Assembly (NCBI RefSeq): GCF_003885045.1
Contig: NZ_RHJS01000002.1
Location: 1,240,001 to 1,304,000 of the forward strand
Direction of reading: 5' to 3'
From: Schaedlerella arabinosiphila
GTDB lineage: Bacteria; Bacillota; Clostridia; Lachnospirales; Lachnospiraceae
Length of the DNA: 64,000 bases
Below the pieces are notes generated by a model that worked only from the letters and a program-made list of their open reading frames with translations, did no database searches and was not told the DNA's origin. Shown piece by piece: positions 1-8,339 of the stretch; within the stretch, counting starts at the first letter, position 1, and every line of letters begins with the position of its first letter. A program made the translations under genes and the position numbers.

Positions 1-4
1 AAAG

Positions 5-46
5 AAATGACTTTGAAGAATTGGATGCGGATCTTCAAAGTCATTT
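5..46 (-). terminator. Bidirectional intrinsic terminator
   Basis: Perfect 15-bp inverted repeat (5-19 with 32-46) around a 12-nt loop, T-rich on both sides. It sits directly after the stop of the minus-strand HAD gene and could stop transcription from either direction. Confidence 0.75.
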
Positions 47-49
47 TTG

Positions 50-670
50 TCATGTAATCAGCGTTATCAGATCCAAAGGACTCTTCAAAAAGTAATTTGC
101 ACGGATAGACTCCTGCCGGCTGCCCCAGACTGCCAGGGCAAAATCGATACCGGCATTTTCGGCGCACTGGCTGTCATAGGGGCTGTCTCCGATGTAGAGT
201 ACCTGCCGCTCGTCTGCCTCTGCTGTTTCCAGATATTTAAAAAGGGGAGCGGCACTTGGCTTATGCTCCCGGGTATCCTCCGCGCGGACGATGGTCTTAA
301 AATAAGGACGGATACCAAAGGGGCAGAAGTTTTGCCGAAATTCTTCCCGTGTCTGTGACGTGACGATTCCCATGCGGCACCCCAGTCTTTGAAGATGATC
401 CAACAATTCGATGATTCCGTCAAATACCCGAACAGTATCTGCATAACCGCGCCAATAAGTATCCCACAGACCTTGCGCCCTGGAAAGGTCTTTGATTCCA
501 AGAATTTCCAACGCGTCTTTTCCGGTGATGCCCAGTGCAAAAGTCAGTTCAGAAACGGGGAGTTCTTTCCCGGATATTGCCCGCAGGGTATCCTGCAGGG
601 AATGCAGAACCGCATATTCCGTATCGATCAGCGTCCCGTCGATGTCAAAAACGATATGTCTGTACTTCAT
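50..670 (-). CDS. HAD-superfamily hydrolase, phosphoglycolate phosphatase-like
   Basis: Cytoplasmic phosphatase of HAD subfamily IA. The nucleophile motif DIDGTLID is at the N-terminus, followed by a helical cap, the motif II region GIVTSQ, and the late acidic motif IGDSPYD that binds magnesium. The start at 670 is chosen because AGGAG lies 5 nt upstream; a longer reading from 676 would use a GTG inside that site. About 207 residues is normal for PGP-type members. The substrate cannot be read from sequence; such enzymes dephosphorylate small metabolites. It lies 8 nt after the HD-domain gene on the same strand, so the two probably share a transcript that ends at the terminator at 5-46. Confidence 0.85.
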   Translation of the reverse strand: MKYRHIVFDIDGTLIDTEYAVLHSLQDTLRAISGKELPVSELTFALGITGKDALEILGIKDLSRAQGLWDTYWRGYADTVRVFDGIIELLDHLQRLGCRMGIVTSQTREEFRQNFCPFGIRPYFKTIVRAEDTREHKPSAAPLFKYLETAEADERQVLYIGDSPYDSQCAENAGIDFALAVWGSRQESIRANYFLKSPLDLITLIT

Positions 671-678
671 GTTCACTC

Positions 679-1278
679 CTAACGAAAACTATTTTCCACG
701 ATGCCCGGAAGCAGGCTATAGACAGAACAGCCCATCTTCTTTTCAAACATTGCTTTGATTTCCAGAATTTTTTTCCATCTGCCGATGGTCGCCGGGTGGA
801 CGCCGTAGCGTATCGTCACATCCACAAATCGTTTTTCCAGAAGGCAGAAGCCGGTGGGCATAGCCAGAGAATCGCATAGCTGCACCAGCCGGTCGTAATC
901 GTCATAGACCGCGTTTGCAACAAATTCCTTTATAAACAGGTAATCCGGTTCGCTGACGTCAAACTCCCCGATGGAGGTGTTCATATCCTGGATCATAAAC
1001 GCATGGGAAATGCAGATCTGGGCTGCTTTTTCCCAACCACGCTCCATGCAGAAGCGGTAACCGTCGATCAAATGCCTTTCCGAAGTCACCCCGGCATAAC
1101 GCCCGATATCGTGTAGCAGCCCGTAAAGATAAGCCTGATTGGCAGATAAATGTCCGCAGTGCAGCGCAATATGTTTGCAGGCTTCTGCCACGTACCGGGA
1201 ATGGTCTGTCCAGGCCCCCGGATTGGATTTTGACGCTTCTTTCAGCGCCAGCTCTGCATTCTGTCTGTTGAACTCCAT
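679..1278 (-). CDS. HD-domain hydrolase
   Basis: Small HD-superfamily protein, predicted metal-dependent phosphohydrolase. The metal ligands are visible as H in DHSRYVAE, then LLHDIGRY (the HD doublet) and a later His in the ISHAF segment. The start at 1278 is preferred because AGAGGAGA is 7 nt upstream of this ATG; an upstream in-frame ATG at 1314 has no ribosome site. About 199 residues, no membrane segment. Families like this act on nucleotides or other phosphorylated small molecules, but the substrate is not predictable. The HAD phosphatase follows immediately, suggesting a two-gene phosphatase operon. Confidence 0.8.
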   Translation of the reverse strand: MEFNRQNAELALKEASKSNPGAWTDHSRYVAEACKHIALHCGHLSANQAYLYGLLHDIGRYAGVTSERHLIDGYRFCMERGWEKAAQICISHAFMIQDMNTSIGEFDVSEPDYLFIKEFVANAVYDDYDRLVQLCDSLAMPTGFCLLEKRFVDVTIRYGVHPATIGRWKKILEIKAMFEKKMGCSVYSLLPGIVENSFR

Positions 1279-1356
1279 TTTCATATCTCCTCTATTGTTT
1301 CTTGCAGATATCATTATAGTGCAGGTCAGTATGAAAAAAATATCCCGTTTCCGCCG

Positions 1357-2268
1357 TTATGTATCACAATCCTGCCATCTTTTCCGATATTCTGAGGGCG
1401 TACAATGCGCGTATTCCCGAAAAACCTTTCCGAAATAGCTGCTGCTCCCCAGGCCGCAGGCATGGCTGATCACCGTCACCGGCTCCGTTCCCCTTGCCAG
1501 CATCCGGCAGGCCGTCTGCAGGCGGTATGTGTTCAGGTATTCCACAGGCGTCATGTTGAGACATTCACGGAACACCCGGAAACATTCCCGCTGACTCAGG
1601 AAGGCAGAAGCAGCCAGCTCCGCGATGGAGAGTTTTTCCGCGAAATGCTCATGAATGTAGATCATCATCAGCTTGATCTTATCGTTGCTTTTGCTGTGGG
1701 TTCGGCCGTTTTCCAGCATAGGGCGGGACAGTTCAAAAAGCATCAGCCATATTTCCGACAGGGCTTCCCGCAGCTTCATTTCATAGCCAAATTCCTCACC
1801 GGAAAAACGAAATGCTTCTGTGATGCGTTTCAGAATGGCTTCCTGCGCCGCATTTCCGGGAAAAAGAGGAATCAGTTCGATCTGCGGGGCTGCAGCAATG
1901 GGGGTGATATATTTTTTTTCAATTCGGCTTCCCGGTTCCCCGGAAAGCAGGGAGAGATCAAAAATATGGAGGAGCTGGATGTTTTCCTCGGTCTGCGGCA
2001 TGGCCCTTGTCATATGGAGTACATTGGAATTTACCAGGCCGCCGCTTCCCGCAGGAAATAAAAGCTTCCCTCCGGGCGTATGATATTCCAGGCTCCCGCT
2101 TTTCATGTAAAAAAGCTCCACTGCCTTGTGCCAGTGCCAGGGCACAAACCGCCCGGCGTATTTGTCAAGCTCCGCCCTTGAGGCGATATAGGGGAAATCA
2201 ACTGAAAAATCGGGAAATAATTCTTCCTTGCTTCCGGTATGAAATTCAATATGATGTATATTGTTCAT
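1357..2268 (-). CDS. AraC-family transcriptional regulator with cupin sensor
   Basis: 303-aa DNA-binding regulator. Residues about 25-110 form an AraC-type cupin ligand pocket (WHWHKAVELFYMKSG is the typical His-rich start). The last 100 residues carry two helix-turn-helix motifs, including IAELAASAFLSQRECFRVF and the conserved end FRKVFREYAHCTPSEYRK-like segment. AraC/cupin regulators of this layout usually activate sugar or efflux genes. It lies 22 nt downstream of the flavodoxin gene on the same strand and may share its transcript, although its own ribosome site (AAGGGG) is clear. The target is unknown; no sugar gene is adjacent. Confidence 0.85.
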   Translation of the reverse strand: MNNIHHIEFHTGSKEELFPDFSVDFPYIASRAELDKYAGRFVPWHWHKAVELFYMKSGSLEYHTPGGKLLFPAGSGGLVNSNVLHMTRAMPQTEENIQLLHIFDLSLLSGEPGSRIEKKYITPIAAAPQIELIPLFPGNAAQEAILKRITEAFRFSGEEFGYEMKLREALSEIWLMLFELSRPMLENGRTHSKSNDKIKLMMIYIHEHFAEKLSIAELAASAFLSQRECFRVFRECLNMTPVEYLNTYRLQTACRMLARGTEPVTVISHACGLGSSSYFGKVFREYAHCTPSEYRKRWQDCDT

Positions 2269-2290
2269 CTCTGCGTCCCCTTCTATAAAG

Positions 2291-2743
2291 TTACCGGTGT
2301 TTCACGATGCCCTTGATAAAATATTCCGCGTTCTTTAAGTCTTTTGGATTCGGATGCCCTTTTGCGATGCCGCCGATTTTTCCCCAGATACCATAGGTGT
2401 CATATCCCCTGCACTGAAAACTTCCGATATAGTCGGCGTTTTTCTGCCGAAGCAGCTTCTGTATGCTCTTCGTGTAATCAATGTATCCAACGCCGCATGT
2501 AGCCACAAGAAATACTTTCTGATGTCTCTCAAAATCGGCATTCTGGATATAGTGTTTCAGGCTGTCGTGAAATGAATGGAAATAGACGCCTGACGCAAAT
2601 CCGATTATATCATACCCGGAAAGGTCCGGGGCCTGCTCCCGGGTGATATCAACCAGATCCGCCGGAAGCGCATCTGCCATGTATTCCGCTACTTTTTTTG
2701 TGTTTCCGTGATGTACGGAAGCGTAGATAATCAATGCCTTCAT
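2291..2743 (-). CDS. Flavodoxin-domain protein
   Basis: 150-aa FMN-binding electron carrier. The N-terminal ALIIYASVHHGNTKKVA is the flavodoxin phosphate loop, and GFASGVYFHSF plus VATCGVGYID match the isoalloxazine-contact loops. This short form resembles the flavodoxin/IssA-like proteins that redox-regulate other enzymes. Its ATG overlaps the stop of the MarR gene by 4 nt (ATGA), so the two are translationally coupled and probably co-regulated by that MarR protein. Soluble, no signal peptide. Confidence 0.85.
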   Translation of the reverse strand: MKALIIYASVHHGNTKKVAEYMADALPADLVDITREQAPDLSGYDIIGFASGVYFHSFHDSLKHYIQNADFERHQKVFLVATCGVGYIDYTKSIQKLLRQKNADYIGSFQCRGYDTYGIWGKIGGIAKGHPNPKDLKNAEYFIKGIVKHR

Positions 2744-3177
2744 GTTTCTCCTCCGATTTCTTTTTGATTTAATTGTTTCGCCCGTTCTGCCATCGTATGA
2801 ACCTGTTTGGTGAAATGAGCGATCTCCGATGTGTTCATCCCCTCTGTCATGGCAGAGATCCAGCGGGCTTGTAATTCTCGCAGCTTTGGTTCCAGAGAAC
2901 GGGCCTTTTCCGTCAAATAAATTTTTTTTGCCCGTTTGTCGGAAGCATCTGTCCGGCGGAGTACCAGCCCCTTTTTTTCCATCAGCTGTATAGTTCTTGT
3001 GACAGCGGCTTTGTCCACGGTATATTCCTGGGCCAGGTCGTCCTGGGGGATGCCGTCGTTTGCATAAAGTGAGGATAAATACAGCAGCTCCGTCGAGGAA
3101 ATATGGATATCGCTTAATTCACGGTTGAAATACAAATTGAGCTGGCGGAATAAGATGCTGATCTGTTTTCCTATCAC
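2740..3177 (-). CDS. MarR-family transcriptional regulator
   Basis: Winged-helix repressor of about 145 residues. The helix-turn-helix and wing are seen in DDLAQEYTVDKAAVTRTIQ followed by LMEKKGLVLRRTDASDKRAK, the classical MarR wing with its DxRA core. The GTG at 3177 is the preferred start: GGAGGTG is 9 nt upstream. Longer readings begin inside the promoter and operator region. It is divergent from the MFS transporter at 3392, and two inverted repeats lie in the gap, so it probably represses both itself (with the coupled flavodoxin) and the transporter. Confidence 0.9.
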   Translation of the reverse strand: MIGKQISILFRQLNLYFNRELSDIHISSTELLYLSSLYANDGIPQDDLAQEYTVDKAAVTRTIQLMEKKGLVLRRTDASDKRAKKIYLTEKARSLEPKLRELQARWISAMTEGMNTSEIAHFTKQVHTMAERAKQLNQKEIGGET

Positions 3178-3210
3178 GTGTAGATTCACCTCCGGTTGGC
3201 TGATGAACTC

Positions 3211-3243
3211 ATCATACAGGAAAATAGTTGATATGTCAACTAT
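3211..3243 (-). promoter_or_regulatory. marR promoter with overlapping operator
   Basis: On the minus strand TTGACA (3239-3234) and TATGAT (3216-3211) are 17 bp apart. A perfect inverted repeat with 8-bp arms, ATAGTTGA and TCAACTAT (3224-3231 and 3236-3243), covers the -35 box. This fits an autoregulatory MarR operator. Confidence 0.75.
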
Positions 3244-3278
3244 AGTAAAACAGGTACGGGTAGGGAAAATGAAATATC

Positions 3279-3308
3279 TTGACAAACATACCAACAGTAT
3301 GTTAATAT
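3279..3308 (+). promoter_or_regulatory. MFS transporter promoter with operator-like repeat
   Basis: TTGACA (3279-3284) and TAATAT (3303-3308) are separated by 18 bp. Between the boxes lies an inverted repeat AACATAC/GTATGTT (3285-3291 and 3297-3303), a second probable MarR site that would occlude RNA polymerase. Confidence 0.7.
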
Positions 3309-3391
3309 ATCATACATACCGGCGTGCGGTATTAAAAAGAGATATTTAGACAGTTACGAAGCAGGAAAAACAAAAACTGGAGGTTTCAAGT

Positions 3392-4636
3392 ATGAATCAA
3401 AAATTATTTTCAAAGGATTTTACATTGGTGGTCATCGGTCAGATCATTTCTTTATTCGGCAATGCGACAATCCGGTTTGCGCTGCCGCTGTATTTATTAA
3501 ATTTGACAGGTTCATCGGCGCTTTACGGAACGGTTACGGCATGCGCGTTTATTCCGGCTATTTTGCTGTCGCCCATCGGCGGCATTGTAGCGGACCGGGT
3601 CAATAAAAGAAATATTATGGTAATCCTGGATTTTTTTACGGCGGCAGTGATCCTGGCTTTTTCTCTGCTTATGAATGAAGTGAATCTCCTGTTTCTTCTG
3701 ACGGTGACGCTGATGCTTCTGTACGGCATCGCGGGAGCATATCAGCCGTCCGTGCAGGCAAGCATCCCTGCGCTTACCAGCCAGGAGCATTTTATGGCGG
3801 CAAATTCCATCATCAATACGATCAGCTCCTTTGCGTCTTTGATCGGCCCTGTACTTGGAGGGGTTTTATACAGTGTATATGGATTAAAGCCGGTATTGTG
3901 GGTCTGCATGGTATGTTTTATGATGTCGGCGGTTATGGAAATTTTCATTCAAATACCGTTCCGGAAACAGGCTTCGGAGGGCGGTATTTTGAAGACAGTC
4001 AGAACCGATTTTGCAGAGAGCATCCGATTGATCCGAAAGGAAAAGCCTGTGATTGGAAAGGTCGTTCTTTCGGTCTGCGGAATCAATTTGTTCCTTTCCG
4101 CAATGCTCATTGTCGCACTTCCATATCTGGTCACGGAGGTATTGGCTTTCGAAGCTTCACAGGCAAACAGGCTGTATGGATTTGCAGAGGGAGCGCTGGC
4201 AGCAGGCGGATTGGCAGGTGGGATCGGAGCAGGCATTTTTGCAAACAAACTGGCGGTCCGCAAATCGGGCAATTTCATAGTCGCCTGTGCGGTCTGCGTG
4301 TTTCCTATGAGCGCTTCATTGGTACTGTTTTCGTCTGCAATCGTAAATTATATCGTCATAACCGTATGCAGCTTTGCCATTACAACATGTTCGGCGCTTT
4401 TCACCGTGCAGATGATGTCTTTTATCCAAACAGAAACCCCGCAGAATTTAATTGGAAAGGTGATTGCGGTCATTCTTACCGTTTCCATGTGTGCACAGCC
4501 CCTGGGCAATGCATTTTACGGTATTCTGTTTGAAATATGCAAAGAACGTGAATATGCGGCCGTTCTCTTTTCGGGAGTTGTATCGCTTGTAATTGCCATT
4601 CAGACAAGAAAAACTTTAAAAGGATTGTCAGCATAA
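3392..4636 (+). CDS. MFS transporter, probable drug efflux pump
   Basis: 414-aa integral membrane protein with about 12 hydrophobic helices. The motif-A region between helices 2 and 3 is visible (GGIVADRVNKRNIM). The family is the macrolide-efflux/MFS_3-like group of Gram-positive exporters, where a MarR repressor on the opposite strand is common. GGAGG is correctly placed in front of ATG 3392. A terminator follows at 4678. The substrate is unknown; induction by the ligand of the MarR protein is inferred from the operator arrangement. Confidence 0.85.
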   Translation: MNQKLFSKDFTLVVIGQIISLFGNATIRFALPLYLLNLTGSSALYGTVTACAFIPAILLSPIGGIVADRVNKRNIMVILDFFTAAVILAFSLLMNEVNLLFLLTVTLMLLYGIAGAYQPSVQASIPALTSQEHFMAANSIINTISSFASLIGPVLGGVLYSVYGLKPVLWVCMVCFMMSAVMEIFIQIPFRKQASEGGILKTVRTDFAESIRLIRKEKPVIGKVVLSVCGINLFLSAMLIVALPYLVTEVLAFEASQANRLYGFAEGALAAGGLAGGIGAGIFANKLAVRKSGNFIVACAVCVFPMSASLVLFSSAIVNYIVITVCSFAITTCSALFTVQMMSFIQTETPQNLIGKVIAVILTVSMCAQPLGNAFYGILFEICKEREYAAVLFSGVVSLVIAIQTRKTLKGLSA

Positions 4637-4677
4637 AAATCGAAAATCATCCGGATGTGAATGCCGAATCAAGGCGA

Positions 4678-4714
4678 TAGGGGGGATAGAAGCAGATTCC
4701 CCCTATTATTTTTT
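4678..4714 (+). terminator. Terminator after MFS gene
   Basis: TAGGGGG (4678-4684) pairs with CCCCCTA (4699-4705), followed by TTATTTTTTT. Confidence 0.75.
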
Positions 4715-4726
4715 TGAAAATTGCTA

Positions 4727-4762
4727 TTGACATTATTTTTTGAATTAAATATAATTTATATT
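4727..4762 (+). promoter_or_regulatory. Consensus promoter with AT-rich palindrome, BlaR1-like operon
   Basis: TTGACA (4727-4732), 17-bp spacer, TATAAT (4750-4755): a full consensus sigma-A promoter. The -10 lies inside a perfect 7+1+7 palindrome, AATATAA-T-TTATATT (4748-4762), which is a candidate BlaI operator. A promoter this strong would need repression. Confidence 0.75.
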
Positions 4763-4794
4763 AAGAATATTTAGTACAACAGGGATGTGGTGGA

Positions 4795-6123
4795 ATGACA
4801 AATAATTTTTTGCTGATCATGTCACTTTCGGGAAGTGTTATTTTGCTCTTGTATTTACTCGTATCTCCAATTGCGAAAAGGTATTTTTCAGTGTCATGGA
4901 GATATCGTATTTTAAAGATTGCGCTTGCTTTTTATCTGATTCCGTTTCCGGTTATCTTATCTGAAATCAAGGATTCGATAGTTGGATTTTGTCCACGGGT
5001 GGTTGAGCTGTTAAGCCGGCCGGTCAGTCTTTTGAATACAAGCTATGCATTTTATGCAGATGGCGGTTCCTTATATGTATCATCAGCGTTGGAAAAAATG
5101 CTCATATTCATACTTGGGACGGGAGTTCTCTCGTTTGTTGTTATTTCGTGGTATGCCCTTCAATATTGGAAAAGGAGAAAAACATGTCTGGAATTTTCAA
5201 ATATACCAGTGGAGCAAGAGCGCCAGGATATGCTTCATGCGATAAAAAATGAATTGGATATCAGGAGAAATGTAAAGCTTTTATGCTCTGAATACTGTAA
5301 GGCGCCGATCACGATGGGAATCGCTTCCCCGACGGTCATAATACCTCCATGGAATCGGGATGAGGCTGATCAGAACTTATATCATGATGTGCTGAAGCAC
5401 GAGCTGGTACATGTTAAGAATCGGGATGTTCTTATAAGATTTTTAGGTATGGCGGCGATAGCAGTCCATTGGTTCAACCCGTTTACATATATCCTGTACA
5501 ATGAGATTTTAAATATCAGTGAGATATATTGTGACAATATTGTGCTGAGAGGAAAAGAAGAACCGGCACGCAAAGCATATGGAGAATTGCTTCTGAAGCT
5601 TGCGGTACAGAAAAGTATGGCCGGTAATGAATTTTCTGTTGGAATTTTAGGGGGAAACAGTAAGAGAGCCTTTAAAAGGCGGATCGTAGAAATGAAAGCA
5701 GTTAGAAAAAACAAAAGAATTTTGTCTGCGCTGATAACGGCGCTGATCGGTGTGATGGGCGGGATTACGGTCTGCGCGTATGACCCGCCGGTGAATATAA
5801 CGGATCATGGGCCTGTCTACGCCGAACAGGGATTTGATTTTCAGTTTACCGTGGGGGAATTAAAGCTGGAGGTTGAAGAACTTCCATATGAGCATTTTTT
5901 TGTTGATGATGCCGGAAATGTCTATGAGATAAAGGATGATAACAATGATACAAGGGACGACTGCAAACACAAATATGCTGCTGGGACAACAACATTCCAT
6001 AGTAAAAACAGCAGTGGAGACTGTTCGGCGACAACTTATGAAGCGCAGAGGTGTACTTCTTGCGGCTATGTAAAAACAAGTGATGAAATTGTGCTGAAAT
6101 GGTATGGAAAATGTCCGCATTGA
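4795..6123 (+). CDS. BlaR1/MecR1-like M56 sensor metallopeptidase with Cys/His-rich sensor tail
   Basis: 442-aa membrane zinc protease. N-terminal hydrophobic helices precede a cytoplasmic loop with the zinc motif HELVH at residues 202-206 and the downstream EIYCDN helix typical of M56. A final membrane helix around residues 310-330 puts the C-terminal ~110 residues outside the cell. In true BlaR1 this tail is a beta-lactam-binding PBP domain. Here it is short and has no SxxK; instead it has spaced Cys/His residues (CKHKY, QRCTSCGYV, KCPH) suggestive of a zinc-ribbon-like fold. Known family action is cleavage of the BlaI repressor after an external signal. blaI follows 21 nt later. The signal is unlikely to be a beta-lactam. 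Confidence 0.8.
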   Translation: MTNNFLLIMSLSGSVILLLYLLVSPIAKRYFSVSWRYRILKIALAFYLIPFPVILSEIKDSIVGFCPRVVELLSRPVSLLNTSYAFYADGGSLYVSSALEKMLIFILGTGVLSFVVISWYALQYWKRRKTCLEFSNIPVEQERQDMLHAIKNELDIRRNVKLLCSEYCKAPITMGIASPTVIIPPWNRDEADQNLYHDVLKHELVHVKNRDVLIRFLGMAAIAVHWFNPFTYILYNEILNISEIYCDNIVLRGKEEPARKAYGELLLKLAVQKSMAGNEFSVGILGGNSKRAFKRRIVEMKAVRKNKRILSALITALIGVMGGITVCAYDPPVNITDHGPVYAEQGFDFQFTVGELKLEVEELPYEHFFVDDAGNVYEIKDDNNDTRDDCKHKYAAGTTTFHSKNSSGDCSATTYEAQRCTSCGYVKTSDEIVLKWYGKCPH

Positions 6124-6144
6124 TGAAGGAAAGGGGAAGATTGT

Positions 6145-6513
6145 ATGGGAAGAAATTACGGATTATCTAATACGGAAATGCTGATTATGGAGCTGCTGTG
6201 GCGGACGGGGGAACCTATGTCTTTTAAAGAGATCATGGACGTAGCACAAAATGAATGGAAAAAAACATGGAAAGCACAAACCTTAAATACGTATTTGATC
6301 AATTTACAAAAAATCAAAATGGTAGGAACAGACAGAAGTTCTACACATTATATGTATTATGCATTGTGCAGCAAGGAGGAGTTGATCCATAACTGGACAC
6401 GTCATTTAGTAGAGGAATGCTTTGACAATTCCATCAGCCGGCTGTTTGCTGCCTTTATAGGCGACAAAAAATTGTCTGAGGAAGAGGCAGAAGAATTAAA
6501 GAAATTATTGTGA
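6145..6513 (+). CDS. BlaI/MecI-family repressor
   Basis: 122-aa winged-helix repressor. The N-terminal NTEMLIMELLWRTGEPMSFK and the wing region around KTWKAQTLNTYLINLQKI match the penicillinase-repressor family, and the C-terminal helix is the usual dimerisation part. The gene order sensor-then-repressor is the reverse of the second pair at 40.5 kb. It probably binds the palindrome at the promoter at 4727-4762 and is inactivated by proteolysis by the preceding M56 protein. No beta-lactamase gene is in the window, so drug resistance is not implied. Confidence 0.85.
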   Translation: MGRNYGLSNTEMLIMELLWRTGEPMSFKEIMDVAQNEWKKTWKAQTLNTYLINLQKIKMVGTDRSSTHYMYYALCSKEELIHNWTRHLVEECFDNSISRLFAAFIGDKKLSEEEAEELKKLL

Positions 6514-6535
6514 ATGGTATAGGAGGTATTTATTG

Positions 6536-7306
6536 ATGGTAGGGGTTTCTTATGGGAGTTATTCTTCGGCAGCAGGGCAGTTAAAATATCAGGCAGCGAA
6601 TAGCAGCAAAAAAAGCAGCAGGAACGGTACCTATGGGACAAATGTGTCTCATGAGGAGCGCTATATTAAAACTGTATCGAGAGGAAATTTTGAAACCTGT
6701 GCCGAAGTGGATAAAATACCATGTAAGTATGCGCTCAAGGATGAAAAAGCGATTGGATGGCACTGGAAGGCTCCAGGGATAGAATACAGATTTTTTCATG
6801 CGGCCGAATCCACAGAGGAGAATCCGGTACTGGTTGCAAGAGGTGTAGATGAGCATGGAAAGTTATTTGAAGAAAAAATAGATGTGAAGCAGATTGATCC
6901 TTACAATACCACCCCTCTTGAAATAGACGCGCTGGCATATTTTAAACCGGGAGAGTATCATAAGATCAGTACCAGCAATCTCTATGGGAAGGAAGATGTG
7001 GGGATAAACGAACGGTTTGATTTTGTTGCCATGATTCGGGAGAGGCTTGCGTCCTGCAGCAGGCTGCATTTATCGAAAGAAGCCGCCTGGCATGAAAAGG
7101 ATCTGGATTTCGTGCTTGGCTTCACGGAAAATCGTACCAGGGCGGATCGGATTGGAAACCATATTGAATTGGGGCCAGATATTTTCAGTGATTTTGCCGA
7201 AGAAAATAAAAGAAAATTGGAACTATATTCCGAAGCAGCAAGAGAGCGGATGATATCTGGTATGGCAAGAAAATGCTCCGAAAGCAGAACTTGGAAAATA
7301 AGATAG
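6536..7306 (+). CDS. Signal-less protein of unknown function, C-terminus frameshifted
   Basis: 257-aa soluble protein I cannot assign to a characterised family. It begins VGVSYGSYSSAAGQLKYQ, a low-complexity Ser/Ala/Gly start without a signal peptide, then a globular part (about residues 45-190) and a charged helical C-terminus. It resembles in style the conserved hypothetical proteins of Lachnospiraceae that sit near BlaI/BlaR1 genes. AGGAGG lies 9 nt before ATG 6536. The reading frame looks broken near 7246: a typical charged coiled coil (DDIWYGKKMLRKQNLENKIE) continues in another frame up to 7419. The original frame is open again from 7307 to 8248, so 6536-8248 may once have been a single gene. 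Confidence 0.6.
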   Translation: MVGVSYGSYSSAAGQLKYQAANSSKKSSRNGTYGTNVSHEERYIKTVSRGNFETCAEVDKIPCKYALKDEKAIGWHWKAPGIEYRFFHAAESTEENPVLVARGVDEHGKLFEEKIDVKQIDPYNTTPLEIDALAYFKPGEYHKISTSNLYGKEDVGINERFDFVAMIRERLASCSRLHLSKEAAWHEKDLDFVLGFTENRTRADRIGNHIELGPDIFSDFAEENKRKLELYSEAARERMISGMARKCSESRTWKIR

Positions 7307-7441
7307 AAGAACAGCGGGAGACTGGCCCGAGCACAAGCCGAAGCTGCAGAAGTAAAAGGTATCGGGGCGGTATCTCAAGCAAAGGGAAGGGGCAGCTCGG
7401 CATTTTTTTCTCTAAGTAATGTAAAAGGAGCAGCTAAAAAT

Positions 7442-8248
7442 ATGAAGATAGATAGGATTGAAAATCAGGGGTTAAATGCAAAACCATATTGCTATAATAC
7501 TAAAGAGCCAAATTCGTTCTCTGAATATATTTATAAAGCAAATGAAAGGATTGATATTAAAACAGATCCATGGCAGATATTACGGAATAAATATCCCGAT
7601 GTAGTATATAATGTGGGTGATATTGCAATGCTTGATAAAAATAATTTAATACCATATAGACAGGATTTTCCAGTATCAAAACTTTTTGAGGAAAATATCG
7701 ATTTAGAAAAATTGGCATTATGGAAACCAAAGATAAACTCAAATATTCCTACAGGATTCGAAGATTATATTCAAGCTGACAGGGAACGCATTCCAAAAGG
7801 AACACGTGCAGTTATGATTCATCCTGATGTAAAGGACAGAATGGAAAAAGATATACAATATGCAAATGATATACTTAGTAAAGTTGATAATTTTTTTCAA
7901 AGAGAAATTATGATCAATGAGCAATTAATACCTGGATGTACTTTGGGAATGAACCAATTTGTCGCAGTAGATGCAGATGGGAATATAGGATATAATTGTT
8001 CAGTGACTCATGGGACAAATAATTATGAAGAACCCTGGCAGAAAAATATAACGCCATCATTAATCAGAGAAATGGAAGATTTATATAAGGAAGTGGATAT
8101 AACATCAAAAAGCGAGTCGATACAGCCTATAGAGAACAGCTTTAAATTAGATATGGCAGCAAACAATAACATAGAGGATTATCAAAGTATATTATGGATA
8201 GCGAGTGAAGAAATGTGGAAGAAAAAGTATTTACTCTCTAATATATGA
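7442..8248 (+). CDS. Hypothetical protein, AT-rich
   Basis: 268-aa soluble protein with no recognised domain. It starts KIDRIENQGLNAKPYCYNTK and includes a helical region near KDRMEKDIQYANDILSKVD and a segment DADGNIGYNCSVTHGTNN. Codon use is much more AT-rich than neighbouring genes. AAAGGAG is about 11 nt upstream of ATG 7442, so independent translation is possible. It is in the same frame as the preceding gene, and no stop interrupts 7307-7442. It is either a separate gene or the distal half of a frameshifted larger one. Confidence 0.55.
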   Translation: MKIDRIENQGLNAKPYCYNTKEPNSFSEYIYKANERIDIKTDPWQILRNKYPDVVYNVGDIAMLDKNNLIPYRQDFPVSKLFEENIDLEKLALWKPKINSNIPTGFEDYIQADRERIPKGTRAVMIHPDVKDRMEKDIQYANDILSKVDNFFQREIMINEQLIPGCTLGMNQFVAVDADGNIGYNCSVTHGTNNYEEPWQKNITPSLIREMEDLYKEVDITSKSESIQPIENSFKLDMAANNNIEDYQSILWIASEEMWKKKYLLSNI

Positions 8249-8257
8249 GGATTGCCC

Positions 8258-8317
8258 GATTCCTTTTCAAATAAAAATCAACTTCAGCAGCTTTGAAACA
8301 ATATAGAAAAGGGAATC
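8258..8317 (+). other. Hairpin between unknown gene and response regulator
   Basis: GATTCCTTTTC (8258-8268) pairs with GAAAAGGGAATC (8306-8317) with one bulge and a 37-nt loop. There is no following T-run, so it may be a processing or attenuation structure rather than a terminator. Confidence 0.35.
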
Positions 8318-8339
8318 TGGCTAAAAGGGGGGAGAAATC

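Noticed and set aside
3898..4533. 211-codon plus-strand ORF within the MFS gene
   Set aside because: Overlaps the transporter in another frame, with unlikely composition; a shadow.
4795..6513. Beta-lactam resistance operon
   Set aside because: The sensor has no penicillin-binding domain and no beta-lactamase gene is adjacent; the only PBP gene is 18 kb away and lacks its N-terminus.
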